DNA from: Plicaturopsis crispa FD-325 SS-3
Lineage: Eukaryota; Basidiomycota; Agaricomycetes; Amylocorticiales; Amylocorticiaceae
Direction of reading: 5' to 3'
Length of the DNA: 64,000 nucleotides
Assembly: GCA_000827205.1 (NCBI GenBank)
Contig: KN832567.1
Location: 16,201-80,200, forward strand
The first letter of the stretch is position 1; each line of letters begins with the position of its first letter. Of the stretch, positions 10,030 to 27,627 are shown piece by piece. Below the pieces are notes generated by a model, which did not search any database, was not told the origin of the DNA, and saw nothing but the letters and a program-made list of their open reading frames with translations. The translations under genes and the position numbers were made by a program.

Positions 10030-10917
10030 ATGGGGGAAATCGTCAACGTCGTCGTTGCTTTTGCTGTCATCGTCTTTCTATTCCGCTGGGTGACGTCAAG
10101 CACGTATAGGTCATGTTTTTCAAGTCGCAGACTCTAAACGACTCTCGATATACAGGCAGCGACTCTCCAGAGGCGCAGCGGATAGCATCTGCCCTCGGTT
10201 TCAAGCCAAAGAATGTCACTCAAGAGCAGGTCAGTATCTCTCAATGTCAATGCGCTGCATCGTTTCCCTGAGGTCTCGCCCGCAGGTCGAGACTGTACAC
10301 AGCATGTTCCCAGATATACCAATGCATGTCTGTCCCTCTCCCTCGCAGTATACATTTATTGAAGCCTTTGGCAAAACAGAGACAACATACGTTTCGACCT
10401 GCTTCGGAGTGGGAATGTGGAGCACACTACAAACAAGATACTCGAGCGGGGTTTTCTAGATGCTGTACGCCCTCCATCCAAACCATGCACTCATGCCAAT
10501 TCATGCGCATTTCCTACAGCCGCCGGCAGGATATTACACAGTATACACTCGACCGCCGCAACAATCCAGTGCGGCACCTGTCGCGCGCCCCGTCGCTACC
10601 GCCACCGCCACGGCTAAGCAGCAAGCAAAGCAAAATCTCATTGCGCGCTACAAGCTGCAGGACCGTATCGCCGCAGTTGACGCGGAGCCGATTTCAGACG
10701 AGCAGGTCGGTGGCAAGGCCGTATGGGAGGACAGCGCCGAGAAACGGGAAAAGAGTTTGCAGGAGCGCAAGGCGCAGATGATAATAGCTGCCAGACAGTT
10801 CGTTCTCCTCTCTTGTTCCCTCCATTTCTTGCTCATCGCCATGCCACAGACGCTTTCTGGCCCAGCAGGCAAAAGCCGCTGCCGATACCCCATCGAATGG
10901 TTTATAACGCGTAATTC
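10030..10917 (+). CDS. ER membrane CUE-domain protein (CUE1-like)
   Basis: This is probably the ER anchor that recruits a ubiquitin-conjugating enzyme for ER-associated degradation. Exon 1 encodes an N-terminal membrane anchor (MGEIVNVVVAFAVIVFLFRW). Exon 2 gives DSPEAQRIASALGFKPKNVT, joined to a CUE domain (VETVHSMFPDIP ... NVEHTTNKILERGFLDA) spread over short exons. A Pro-rich linker (PPAGYYTVYTRPP) follows, then a charged helix (KQNLIARYKLQDRI, WEDSAEKREKSLQERKAQMI). The last exon ends AARQRFLAQQAKAAAD and SNGL. The start ATG lies directly before the anchor. The splice pattern inside the CUE domain near 10320-10410 is the least certain part. The N-anchor plus CUE layout matches yeast Cue1. 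Confidence 0.82.
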
Positions 10918-11251
10918 CCCTTGGGCTGTTGGTTCCACCTGATGTACTTAATGTAACACGTCCAGAAATTTGATCGCCCCCATTCCACTGCATCGCATGC
11001 TTTGATACCTTGCGCGACCGAAGTATGTAGTCTTCAATGTTCACAAACCGCATATATATGTATTGAGACTGTGACGAGACTATACGACGAAAGCTCAGGG
11101 TTCATAAAAAACAAAGATGAAAGCGTGCGCAAGCAATGCATATCTTATGGCCAATGGGTGGCCTGCCTAATAAACGGTCCATAGGTATAACTAGCTATAA
11201 TAAATGGATTTCAGCCTATCCGTGGCCCAAGAAATGTCTGTCGAGGAGGCA

Positions 11252-13826
11252 TTATCCCGCAGGGCGAGCGCCCTCAATATAAGGTGACGTGTCCGAGTCC
11301 ACGCCGACACTAGATTCTGGGAGCGCATTGCTCGCAAGATCGTCGCCCTCGCCCTCATCCTCACCCGCAAACTCCTTCTCCACATAGCCGGCATTAGAAA
11401 GGCTGGGGAATGTAAACGGGGGTAATCGTTTCTCCTTCTCGTCAGCAGTCGTGGGGCTCTGCACAGCTGACGCGGACGCCGAGCTTCTTTCCGAGCGTAC
11501 GCGGATGCTCCCCGGTCGCTTGAGGATCGCATCCGCGAGCACATCGTTGAACTGTTCGTTATCATCCGTTTCAGAAGCCTGGGCCCCGTCGGCGTCGCTA
11601 GCGCGATGGCCATTCGGGTCGCCAGCTTCACGGCCGGTAACCCATCCTGCATCCTCCATGCCGTCACGGGTGGGCCGCCGGCCCCTGTTGTATGGAGAGA
11701 TGAAATCAGCAGCGGGAGACCTGGACCCTGTGGACGGTGTTCCCGATACGCTCGATGGTACGGAGCTAAAGGGGTTCGGGGCGGGACTGGGTGCACTAGG
11801 GAAGAACAGCGAGAACATGCTTTGCTGCTGAAGAGAGGGCGACGCGGCGTACCCAGTGCTAGAGCTGGGTCCAAATGGAGGGAGGACGGGAGAATGGACC
11901 GGCGGTGACATGTGCAGATGGAATTGAGACTGTGGTGGGAAGATGTTGGGAGACGGTGTTGGACCGGACGACCGAGAAGAAGGCATTGGGGAAGGGGGGT
12001 GGGATTGGGAAGACGTCGACCGAGAACTCGTTTGCGGTTGAGAAGTAGATTGCACAGGCGACAATGAGGACGCAGATGGCGGCTGCGAAGGCGCCATGGC
12101 TAATATTTGCATATGATGCATTAAATAGTGTATGTGCGCTTGGTACTGGAAAGCATTGAATTGAGCGGTCGGTAAATTTGCAGCGAGACACCACCGCACG
12201 AAATAGTGAGCTTACCTCAGCTTCCTTTCGTCTCCAGACGCCAACATCCTCACCCCATCTCCACCGCACCATTTCACACTCCTTCGCCCATTTCTCCGCT
12301 TCCAATCGACTTTTTTCTTCGCGCATCCTTGCCGCCTCTAGGGCGCCACGCATAGATGCTATCTGGGTCTGTGTAGACACTGATCCACTTGCGAGACCAC
12401 CGGATGGCGGAGGGGTATGAGACGGAGTGGGTGCCCGTCTGGGAGTTGGCGTACGCCGCGGCTGAGCAGTACTAAGCGAGGAAGGGACCGGAAGAGGCGA
12501 TATAGAGGGCGCGGGGGGAGAGTTCAATGTTGGATATGTAAAAGATACGGCGGTGTCGGAGTTCACTGCCGCAGAAGAGGAGGCTGCTGCCCCGTATGGC
12601 GTCGATATCCCGTCGGATACAGGGGGGGATATTGGGTTTGTGAATGACATCGACGCAGCCATGGGCGAGCGTGATTTAGACCGAAAGCGAGGGGGTTTGC
12701 GGTACGTCGTATCGTTTCCAGAACTAGTACTCGTTCCGGCAGCAGGGGGATTGACGGTAAGGTGCTGGTGATTCCAATCCCCCGGCGCGCTTGCCGTGTT
12801 ATTCGAGTCATTCAAAGACACGGGAGGGGACGCGTAGAAAGGCATAGAATGTGATGGCTTCATGGACGTGGACGAAGGCACCGATTCCAACGATTCCAAA
12901 GGTTTCCCTGATGATTTGGATGAGGGTGGAGGGGATGTACTCGCGGTCCTGGTTAGAAGAGAGCCAGAGCCGGAGGATTCAACTTCGTCCGAAGTAGAGG
13001 CTCCGCGGGAAGGCGAACGAGTCCGCTTTTCATTTGTTGCCTCTGTTTGTGGCGGGGGAACGGGAGTGGGTAGAACGCCGCGAGAATCATGTTTTTGCTC
13101 TGTCGAAGAGTTTGGCGGACTCGTCTGCATAAGAGACGGCGATATCTTGCCGTGACCTGCAACGCTACTGGCCCCCAGGGCATCGACGTGCCCAGGTGGC
13201 TCATCGGTAGGCCCGGAGGACGCCGAAGCCGTGACTGACTCGTGGTCGTGAGAGGACCGACTGATGGATGCAGAGGCAGAAGAGGAACGGGAGGAGGCCA
13301 CGCGCGATGCACTTCGAGAGGCCCGCTGAGGTTCAACGATCCGAGGGACGGGTCCGGGCACTGTGCGGGATGTCCTGGCACTACTAGTGCCAGTCTCGAG
13401 GTCACCAACTTGTTTGAGTTGTTTGAGAAGAGACTTGCTCCGCTTTCCACCCTTAACGAGCTCTTTCAAAGGATCCTTCCCCCTGCGACGGCGTTCCTTA
13501 GACCGTGCACTTTTCGATTCGCCCCCGTCGCCTCCACCATGTCCAATCTCATCAACAGCAAGATTCGTGCGCAACAGATCTGATCCTTGTGGCGCGTCGA
13601 ACTCGGCCAAGCGGAGAGTAGCAAGGGCGGTGCGAAGGAGCGACGTCGGTTTGGCATGCGGGTCAGGGTTGGACGCGGGAACAGTGTCCCCCGGAGCGCG
13701 AGTTTTCGTGCGCCAGATCAACACCGAGCCAGAGGCGAAAACGAGGGCGGCAATTGTTGCAAGGAGGAGATGTTGACTGTCCTGGTCCGCAGTGTCGTCG
13801 AACTTTGGATGCTCGTTGTCGATCAT
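11252..13826 (-). CDS. Ser/Pro-rich single-pass membrane protein, function unknown
   Basis: There are two exons: 13826-12216 and 12145-11252, with a 70-bp intron (GTAAGC ... TTCCAG); 834 aa. Near the N-terminus is one hydrophobic segment (HLLLATIAALVFASGSVLIW, about residues 18-38), followed by a basic stretch (SKERRRRGKDPLKELVKGGK). About 400 residues of Ser/Pro/Thr-rich low complexity follow, then a predicted coiled coil (IASMRGALEAARMREEKSRL through WRRKEAEYQAHIHYLMHHM) that spans the splice site. A second disordered, acidic C-terminal half ends the protein. No enzyme motif is visible. The layout suggests an organelle-anchored scaffold or tether, but that is only inference. The coiled coil running smoothly across the intron supports the splice. 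Confidence 0.7.
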
Positions 13827-14311
13827 AACGAGGACGAAACCGTATAAGCCAACCTAGCTTTGCCTCTTAGCCTCTTCAAATTCGGAATTCGGGATCTGTA
13901 AACGGGATAGATTATTGGTTCCGTCGACGGGTGCAAGTACGTGTGTGTTACCCCGGATATGAGACTGTCTGCGAGGAGATGTCGAGAGCTCGAGGAAAGC
14001 GAGAGGAAAAGTGACAGGACGAGTGCTGAGGCAAGCTGCAGCCTTTGTCAAGGACTCGGAAGTGCCCACATGTTGGGCTACTTCCGCCCACGCCGATGGT
14101 TCACTCCGTGATAAAAATATCCACTCTCATCCCATACTTATATTAGAGTTGGTACGGAGGACTACAAAATATAAGCCCGAAGCCGGAACAAGTCCATTCA
14201 AACGCATATCGGGGAAGCAGCCGGTCACCAAACAACCAGATAATATAATGCGACCTGTGTGCTATGCTAATCAAGCCTAACGACATCCAAGACCGGCGAG
14301 AACATGCGTGG
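13827..14311. other. Intergenic region, no feature
   Basis: About 480 bp separates the Ser-rich protein start from the SNARE gene end, both on the minus strand. It contains the promoter of the former. Nothing else is seen. Confidence 0.4.
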
Positions 14312-15175
14312 TCATGTCTTGAACACGATGATCAAAATGAGAAGGACCAATATGAGAACCGCTATGGTCACGGTGGAGCCTGAGTCTGAGTCAGTTAATG
14401 GTGTGGAAACGAACTGTTTTCGGGTAACGCACCGTTGTTCTTCATTCCGTGTGCAACCTTGTCTAATTTCTTGCGTGCTGCGCTCAGCCGTCCTCCCGTT
14501 CGATCGAGGTCGGTGTCGAGTTCCTCGAGAAGGCCCGTGTGCACGTCGAGTTCATCGTTTATCTGGAGCGAGACGTGGTGCTGGCGATTAATGGAGTGCG
14601 ATAGGTGGTCGAGGTGGGTGTCTTGCTCTGGGGTTGCAGGTCGGTTATCATACCTCCGAGGACATGGGAACCGAGCGTAACGTACCGTCCATCATTTGTC
14701 GCTGTGTCTGCAGCAGCTGTCCGGGTTCATACTGGGCCTCCGGGTCATCCGTGTATGGGGAATACACAGGCTCAGCGTCTCGTTGTGGAGGAATCAACGT
14801 GGGCGTTGAGGACGACGGCGCGGTATCGTCCAATTCGACCGGTTTCTCCATGCTGTTGTACTCATAAGAGATACATTGACCACGAGCCCCAGTTTGAGCG
14901 CACCTTTCAATCCCCAAGTCAGACTGCACGTCCGTAGGCAGCATGCCCCGCATTCGCTCATACTGACTACGCAGCAACGCCGCCGCTTCAGAACTTCTCC
15001 CCTCGCGTGTCTCCAATTCTAAGATTCCTGAGCGTAGCTGGCGCAAGTTTCGTGATATCTGCGTAAGGTGTAAGTTTGACGATGTCCCAGGGGATGAAAG
15101 TGTTGATAGCCGTTGTCGTTCGAGCAGCAATGAAAGGGTTTGGGTAGACACAGAGGTGAGTTTGGCTAGGGACAT
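14312..15175 (-). CDS. Endosomal Qc-SNARE (SYN8/syntaxin-8-like)
   Basis: This is a tail-anchored SNARE for endosome/vacuole-directed fusion. Exon 1 (from ATG 15175) has an N-terminal helical part (MSLAKLTSVSTQTLSLLLER, EAAALLRSQYERM). After an intron near 14685 the SNARE helix reads EQDTHLDHLSHSINRQHHVS, then LQINDELDVHTGLLEELDTD, then LDRTGGRLSAARKKL. The central Gln of the zero layer is in SLQINDEL. A last short exon gives the membrane anchor TVTIAVLILVLLILIIVFKT and the stop, with no lumenal tail. The heptad hydrophobic pattern and C-terminal anchor make the SNARE call firm; the SYN8 subfamily is inferred from the RQHHxSLQINDEL core. Confidence 0.82.
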
Positions 15176-15833
15176 GGTTGTGGGCTACTTCGCGAGACAG
15201 CGTCCGCGATTGTTCTTACTGGATTGTGCTGTACATCGTCAGGTGAGAAAGTGTTGTTGGGCTTATAGAGAGTAGAGTCCGAGCGCTCAGCCGGTCAGAC
15301 GCGGGGTCGCAGGGGACCCTGGCTTTTACTGAAGTACATATGCCAAGTTAAATCAGTACATATGTCTCCCGCAAACCTGCCGCAAACTGCCAGCGGAAAT
15401 GCTTCAAATCAAGTACTTAACGAAAGTGAGTTCGAGCTCGTATCTAATATTCATCCATCGTAGTCTATCGTTCATGTCAGAGCTTGGAAAGCCTGAAATC
15501 TACCGGTCATTCCCAGTCAAAGTACAGCGTCAAACAAACTGTCGATTCAATTAAAGGCCTGGACCAGTACTGAGTAGTATGTCCGGAGTGAAGGATTTAT
15601 TTTGGCTTGTCGGTTCTCATAAACTGGCGGATTCAAAATATTAATATATGCAGGCTTGCAATTGCGAGTCAAAATCAAGCCGATTGGATGTAGGGTAAGT
15701 AATACCGGAAGGCGCGTCCAAGACGCGTCGCGTCAACGGTTTATATTCGCCCGAGCTCTCTTCCTTACCACCGTCATCCTCACAGATCCCGTTTCTACTC
15801 GAGGTCAACTTGAAGAGCAACACGATTCGCAAA
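15176..15833. other. Divergent promoter region between SYN8-like and homeodomain-like genes
   Basis: This 660-bp divergent intergenic region holds no recognised coding sequence. A short direct repeat, AGTACATATG(C/T)C, occurs twice around 15333-15364. CT-rich sequence ending in CACAG lies just before 15787, so a 5' UTR intron is possible. Confidence 0.4.
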
Positions 15834-17050
15834 TGACCCGTGCCCTTCGCGTTAAACAAGAACCTGGAACAAAGACGCGGACGCCGTGCATCAATGCACT
15901 CTCCCCAGCACATCTCGCCGAGCTCAGGCAAATCTGGAGCGTCGACAAACGCGTGCCGACGATAGATTCTCGCAAGGCATGGGCTGCAGCGCGCGCCGCG
16001 CCTATCGGCCGCGTATCCGCCTGGTTTCTTCGCTGCAGGCAACGCGACAAGAAGAAAACGGGAGGAGGCGGCTCGGACGAGCAATATGAGCTTGTCTTCG
16101 GCGACGCGCCAGAATACATCCCAGTGAAACCAGTGCGCTCGACCACCCCAATAATCATCAAGGATGAGCCCGTGGACGCGCTCGATGTCCCGTCGTCAGA
16201 CAGCTCCGCCTCTGGTTCAATGCGCCTACATTTGCCGTCCTCCGACACTGCTTTCTCGTCGCCTCCTCCTAGTAGCCCTCGTGTTCCTCTAGACACTCTG
16301 CGGTCGCCATTATCTCTGCATCCCAACAAAATATCCGCTAGTTGCGCACCCTCGTCCTCTGCTACGCTCGACGAAAACCTCTCTGCATCCGTTCTACCGA
16401 TTCCAAAGCCTTTGACTCCGAAGAACCTATCTGATCAAGCCTCTGCTTCTCCGCTCTCTAATCTGGATACTACTCGACCTGAAGAGCGCGCTCAAGATTA
16501 CCCTTTCGTCTCGGACCCCCTACACAAGCTTTGCAACCAAGGACTCGCTATCACTTCCACTTCGTCTAATTTCACTTGTGGAATCTGTACGTCCGATCCA
16601 GGTAGTTTGCTTTGACCTTACGGAAAATGTGCTTTCGAGACGCTTTCTAATAGCACGACTGCATGCGCAGGTCATGAAAGCGCTGCTGCGCCCGGGCCTA
16701 ATGTCGCCTTCTCCACTACGCTTTCCAAAACAAATACTATCGCGCTCTGCTACCCGTCCAAGTCAACGCAGATGGACAACGGCAACGCCTACAATATATA
16801 CCCGTACATTCCTACATCGTTTAATACCAGCAGCCCAGGCGAAATCATGATGCTTGAACTGTCCGCCTTGCCATACATCTCACGCTCTCCCGATTTATTT
16901 GTGTACCCGACACCGACCGCCAAAGACCGCTATGAAATCGATCACCGGCGGCGAACTGAAGACGAGGACGATCTGGCGGCACTTCCTATAGCTTGGGCTG
17001 AAACGACATTCAAACACTCTACCGAAGATTTGTGGAAGGATGACCCCTGA
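15834..17050 (+). CDS. Homeodomain-like protein, possible transcription factor
   Basis: Exon 1 starts at ATG 15834 (MTRALRVKQEPGTKTRT) and a second exon runs to the stop at 17048-17050, joined over an intron at about 16602-16670. Near the N-terminus is a homeodomain-like block: LSPAHLAELRQIWSVD, then RVPTIDSRKAWAAARAAP, then VSAWFLRCRQRDKK. The last resembles recognition helix 3 with its Trp-Phe pair and basic end. The rest is Ser/Pro-rich with SUMO-like IKDEPVD and VKQEP motifs, common in regulators. The C-terminus has a conserved-looking segment (MMLELSALPYISRSPDLFVY) and an acidic end. An extended upstream frame without ATG was rejected as part of the gene. DNA binding is inferred from the domain, not shown. 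Confidence 0.65.
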
Positions 17051-17267
17051 TTCGTCGTGCCCATCCCCCTCCGCTTTCTCCGTACCCACTCCCGTACCTT
17101 ACAGACCGTGCTTGAGGACTCTGAGGACTCTAGATATCGAACTCGTGCTCACGGACGCGGACACTTGAAATTGCTGTACAGGTACCCTAAATGCTTCTAT
17201 AGATACATGCATGCATGTTACACCTACATCCCCACTGCGGTGTTTACATCGTTGTAATGCTACTAAA

Positions 17268-23072
<5,805 letters not shown>

Positions 23073-25241
23073 ATGCAGTTAGCTCGGTTTCCCGGTAAGT
23101 AATCTGAATCTCGCGAAACGGTCCAGAACTCATCGAACCTGGACGTTCCAGCTCGATCTGTCGTGGCCCGGTCGCTCGTGCGAGCCAGAGCCGCGCAGAA
23201 TGTCCCCAGGAAAATGGTTCCGACATCCACAAGGACAGTGGCAACAGAGTCGACTGCGTCTTCTGCCGTGAGCCTATTCTGGGTTCCTGACTTGAGCCGT
23301 GACATACCTCCCTTGCCATGTACTAGACTCCCCCACCTCCCCCGCCGCAGTACAAGCAGCAGCCGAGATGGCGACGGTTCTTACAGAACGTCGGGCGTGT
23401 TACATTAATTACCGTCGTTGGCAGCGTCGGTGCGTTCGTATATGCGACCAACAAGGATCGTCATCCAGGGCCCCAATTGCCTTTCGACCCCGAGAAGAAG
23501 ACGATCGTGGTTTTGGGCAGTGGCTGGGGTGCAACAAGTCTACTCAAGACACTGGACACCGCAGACTACAACGTCGTTGTGGTCAGCCCGAAGAACTTCT
23601 TCCTCTTCACCCCGCTGCTGCCCAGTGTCGCGGTGGGCACCATCAGCCCGCGGTCTATCCTGCAACCAACGCGTTATATCACTCGGCATAAAGCACGCGA
23701 GGTAGCTGTGATTGAAGCCGAGGCGAAATCGGTCGACGTATGTCTTTCTATATCCATTTTCATTTTCTCTTTGCCCGACTAACTATTCTATAGCCTGTAA
23801 ACAAGACCGTCACCTTCTCGGATAACTCAGAAATACAGGGTGAAGTTTCGTCGACGACTATCAAATATGACTACCTCGTATACGCTGTCGGTGCCGAGGT
23901 GCAGACCTTCGGTATTCCCGGTGTCAAAGAGCACGCCTGCTTCATGAAGGAGATCAACGACGCTGAGCGAATGCAGCGCCAGTTCATGGACTGCATCGAG
24001 AGCGCCGCTTTCCCTGGCCAGAGCACCAATGAAATTGACCGCCTCCTGCACATGGTACCCTCTTTCTTGTTGTCCCGAAAAAACATTGGGCTGATTCACT
24101 CCTAGGTCGTCGTAGGTGGTGGGCCCACAGGCGTTGAAGTAGCTGGCGAACTTCACGATTTCCTTGACGAAGACTTGAAGCAGTGGTACCCTGAACTCGC
24201 AAGCCGCATCCGCATCACCCTCGTCGAGGCCCTGCCATCCGTGCTGCCAATGTTCTCGAAGCAGCTGATCGACTACACGGAGGGCGCGTTCAAGGAGAGC
24301 AAGATCGACATCATGACGAAGACCATGGTGAAAGAGATCAAGGAGAAGAGTGTTGTTTTGAAAATGCCCGATGGACAGGTCAAGGACGTCCCATGTGGAA
24401 TGGTCGTCTGGGCAGCTGTACGTCCTATGCCTTTGGTGCGCTATACACGCCTCACACTTAATATAAACGCAGGGAAACGTTGGACGCCAAGTCACTCGGG
24501 ACCTCATGGCTCAGCTCCCATCAGCGCAGACTAACAAGCGTGGCATCACCGTCGACGGTACGCTCTTTAACGCTCTCTAGGTTCACATATATATTTATCT
24601 GAGTATCTCCAGACCATCTCCGCATGGCCGGGACCGGCGGGTCCATTTTCGCACTTGGTGACTGCACATCGAGCTCCTATGCGCCCACTGCACAGGTCGC
24701 GTCGCAACAGGGTGCATACCTTGGACGCCTCTTCGCACAGATGGCAAAGCAGGAGTCACTTGCCGCGCAGCTCAAGAACGCCAAGGAAGGCGTGGACCCA
24801 GCTGAAATCCAGAAACAGCTGGACAAGATCAAATTCCGCCCTTTCCACTACTCCCACCAGGGATCCCTCGCGTGAGCTTTCGTTTCTTTGTGCCCGATCT
24901 CCGTCTACTTCGTACTCACACCGGCGGTCACAGGTATATCGGCTCGGACAAAGCAATCGCCGATCTCCCTTTCTTCAACGGCAATGTACGTGCATGAAAG
25001 TCCACGCCTTGTCCTTCTGGAAACCTGACGTTCCGTTACATCACAGATTGCTAGCGCTGGTGTCGCAACATACCTGTTCTGGCGCAGTGCATATATCAGC
25101 ACCCTGTTCTCCCTCCGCAATCGGACTCTGGTAGCAAACGACTGGCTGAAGACGAAATTATTCGGACGGTCAGTTCTCCATTTCTTCTGGTGACTGCATA
25201 CAGACTGCTCATATTTCTGTAGTGACCTGAGCCGTGACTGA
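23073..25241 (+). CDS. Mitochondrial alternative NADH dehydrogenase (NDE/NDI type)
   Basis: This rotenone-insensitive flavoprotein oxidises NADH and reduces ubiquinone without pumping protons. It is multi-exon. Exon 1 is 23073-23094 and exon 2 starts at 23152, together giving an Arg/Ala-rich mitochondrial presequence (MQLARFPARSVVARSLVRAR). A membrane-seeking stretch follows (VTLITVVGSVGAFVYA), then the FAD Rossmann motif IVVLGSGWGATSLLK and SPKNFFLFTPLLPSVAVG. The second, NADH-binding Rossmann motif VVVGGGPTGVEVAGEL starts right after an intron. The FAD-end motif is FALGDCTSSSYAPTAQVASQ. The C-terminal membrane anchor region (YLFWRSAYIST) ends GRDLSRD. No EF-hand insert was noticed. External versus internal membrane face cannot be decided from sequence. 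Confidence 0.92.
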
Positions 25242-25567
25242 GCGATTTCGGGTAATCTTAGTTGGGCGGGACAAGGTTCTACAACTGGTTATGGCGTATA
25301 TCTTTGATTGACACATAGACTACTCTAGCTCGCTATCGTTCGTACTCAAGCTTGCTGTCGTGCGCTCGTTATTGCTTTCTATTTAAATTCCATAGACTTT
25401 CGAAAGGTTGCATTTCGAACGATTATCACAGTGGCACTCGCGAATATTATTTATTTCCTTCCGGTTACAATTCATACATATGGGTATCAGTTTCAACTTC
25501 ATGTATGCGACAGAAAGGAGAGAAGGAGTACTTGGGCGGAGGATTCGGTGACCAAGACCAGGGTATC

Positions 25568-27234
25568 TCACCTTGGACTTACGCATGGCTGTCCTTGGTC
25601 GTCCAGCCGTATTTCGTATTTGCACCAGTAGGGCGTCCTTCCCACCCGTATATGCCACACGAAGTCGTCGAGGCAGGTAAGCCAAACATACTTCAAGTTT
25701 GTGGTCGCCTGAGCCAATTTCTCGACGAAATGTTGAAACGGTTGCATGTTAGAGCTCTGAGCGAGCATGACATGGCCAGTCGGTTGCCAATCTGTGACGG
25801 AAATGTGCAGAGTGTGTAGTCTCCTGAGGGAGATTAGCGCCTCTGCCATGGTGTCCTGATGAAAGGTTGGGTCAGCTAACCACGCCATCCGTTTCTCGTC
25901 CGGCTTACATACCAGAGACGATTGGTTTCCGTAGCTATTATGCCCTCCGTACATCACGTCCTGCAACACTAGCACTGCGATGCGTGGGCACGCCCTCGAA
26001 ATTGCATAGACCAGATCAGGCGGCGGGACACAGTCCAGAGTGAGGACCAACTCAGTGAGTGCTGGCAGCTGCGCAGTCTGGTGCACAATGTGGAAGGCGG
26101 TGGACAAAGAAACGGGATTATACCCATGCCACATTGGTATCGTACCCGACGATGGGCTGCCATAAAGAGTGTCCCCGGACGCAGGGTCTTTCGATGCTTT
26201 CACTCTGAGGGAGGTCAGGCGCTCAGGCAGCTGGTCCAGAATATCATCGTTGGGGTAGGCCACGTTGGAGAGCACAAGGGAAGTCAGATGAGGAAGGGCC
26301 CGCCGAAAGGGCTTTTGTGAGAGAGTGGGGCCATCCGATTCTATGCGAGGGACGTAAATGAAGGCAGGTAGATGAGACCATGGGCTTTCATAGTAAACGG
26401 AGAAGTCCATATGCAGAGTCGTAAGAACAGGCATTCTCGCGACCGCAACGGAAAGATCGATAGGATCCCACGCTGGAGCGTGCCCGGTTAAGGTCAGTGA
26501 ATAGAGGCAAGGCCAAGGGGCTTCGGCTAGAGTACAAACCCCGCAGAAGTCGCCCGCCACTTCAAGTTCGCAAAGCTGCAAAGAGAGGCTTTGAAAACAT
26601 GACCGTACGTTTCCCAGCCTCTCGTCTAGAGAGAAAGCTGGAAATTTTTGCGACCAGCTAGCTGAGAGCGTAAGACGTCGTAGGTGCGTGAAGTGGGAAA
26701 ATCCAGAGAGACGCGGGCCATCTAGCCAAGCGTCCTGGATAGCTAGGTCTTCGAGAGTAGGTGCCACGCTCGCAGCTTGCAGAAGTGTGTCTGGAGGAGG
26801 TCCGGAAAGCTTCAGTACCAGCCGCTTGAGCACAGGAAACGAAGGTATATTCCTCTCAAATGTCCCGAGGTCAATGGCCATTTCGGGTTTGCCATTTTTT
26901 GGCGTATGGTTTTGCAGGTGAAGAATTCTAAGGGTACCAGTCAGTCAGACGCACCTGGAGTGAGAAAAGAGTATAGTACTCACTGGATGTATTTCCATGT
27001 ATTGCGGGGATGCATTCCCCATCGCCTAGCGTAGGCCTCACGAAAGATGATCGGAAGACACTGCTCTCGCAAGCGTTTGCATGTGAGCGAAAGTGGTAAT
27101 AGTCCGCGACCAGGATTTAGGGGATCGTCATGGTACCAGCTCGTTGAAGGCGTTGACTCGATTATCGCCTCTACGACGAGTCTGATCGTATCGTCGTTCA
27201 TGGAGGTGATCGAGGGTCGCTCGGTGAGCGTCAT
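25568..27234 (-). CDS. F-box-like protein with leucine-rich C-terminal region
   Basis: There are two exons: 27234-26984 and 26927-25568, giving 536 aa with a 56-bp intron ending CCCTTAG. The N-terminus resembles a basidiomycete F-box (MNDDTIRLVVEAII, LLPLSLTCKRLREQCLPIIF). The remainder has irregular leucine-rich repeats (PVLKRLVLKLSG, THLRRLTLSAS, PVLTTLHMDF, PHLTSLVLSNV, PALTELVLTL, LRRLHTLHISV), as in substrate receptors of SCF ubiquitin ligases. The nearer downstream CAG acceptor would run into a stop, so the one at 26928 is preferred. Such genes are large expanded families in mushrooms; the substrate is unknown. The gene converges on the NADH dehydrogenase gene. Confidence 0.75.
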
Positions 27235-27627
27235 GGCGCTGGGAGATTGCAACTGCCTACTTGTTCTGATCAGTGCTTGTGCCACACCGATTCTGGACCG
27301 ATGTGATGTGTATTTCTCGCTACTCACCTTGGTCTTGGCCGATATCCACCAGGCTCTAAGTTCAGCTGTATCGTGCGATGTGTCCGGGTGGAGTGGCAGG
27401 ATACCAAAAAGTCCAGTTCAACGAGCTCCATTCTGCTGCCTCGAGGCGTGGAATCCCGGTGCGATCAGTGCGAGACCACACCACGGAAGGACCGAGAAAG
27501 TTCGACATGAATGCATGCGGTGACCGGTGACCAGTCCATAAATCTAGAAAACTGAGTACAGTGAAGTCTACATTTCTGTTTGCTACAAACAAATCCAACC
27601 TGCTGTCTGCAAATCCATGCCATACAC

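Noticed and set aside
15656-15833. Upstream extension of the homeodomain-like protein
   Set aside because: The open frame begins without ATG and the sequence before ATG 15834 looks like 5' UTR with a CACAG acceptor-like end.
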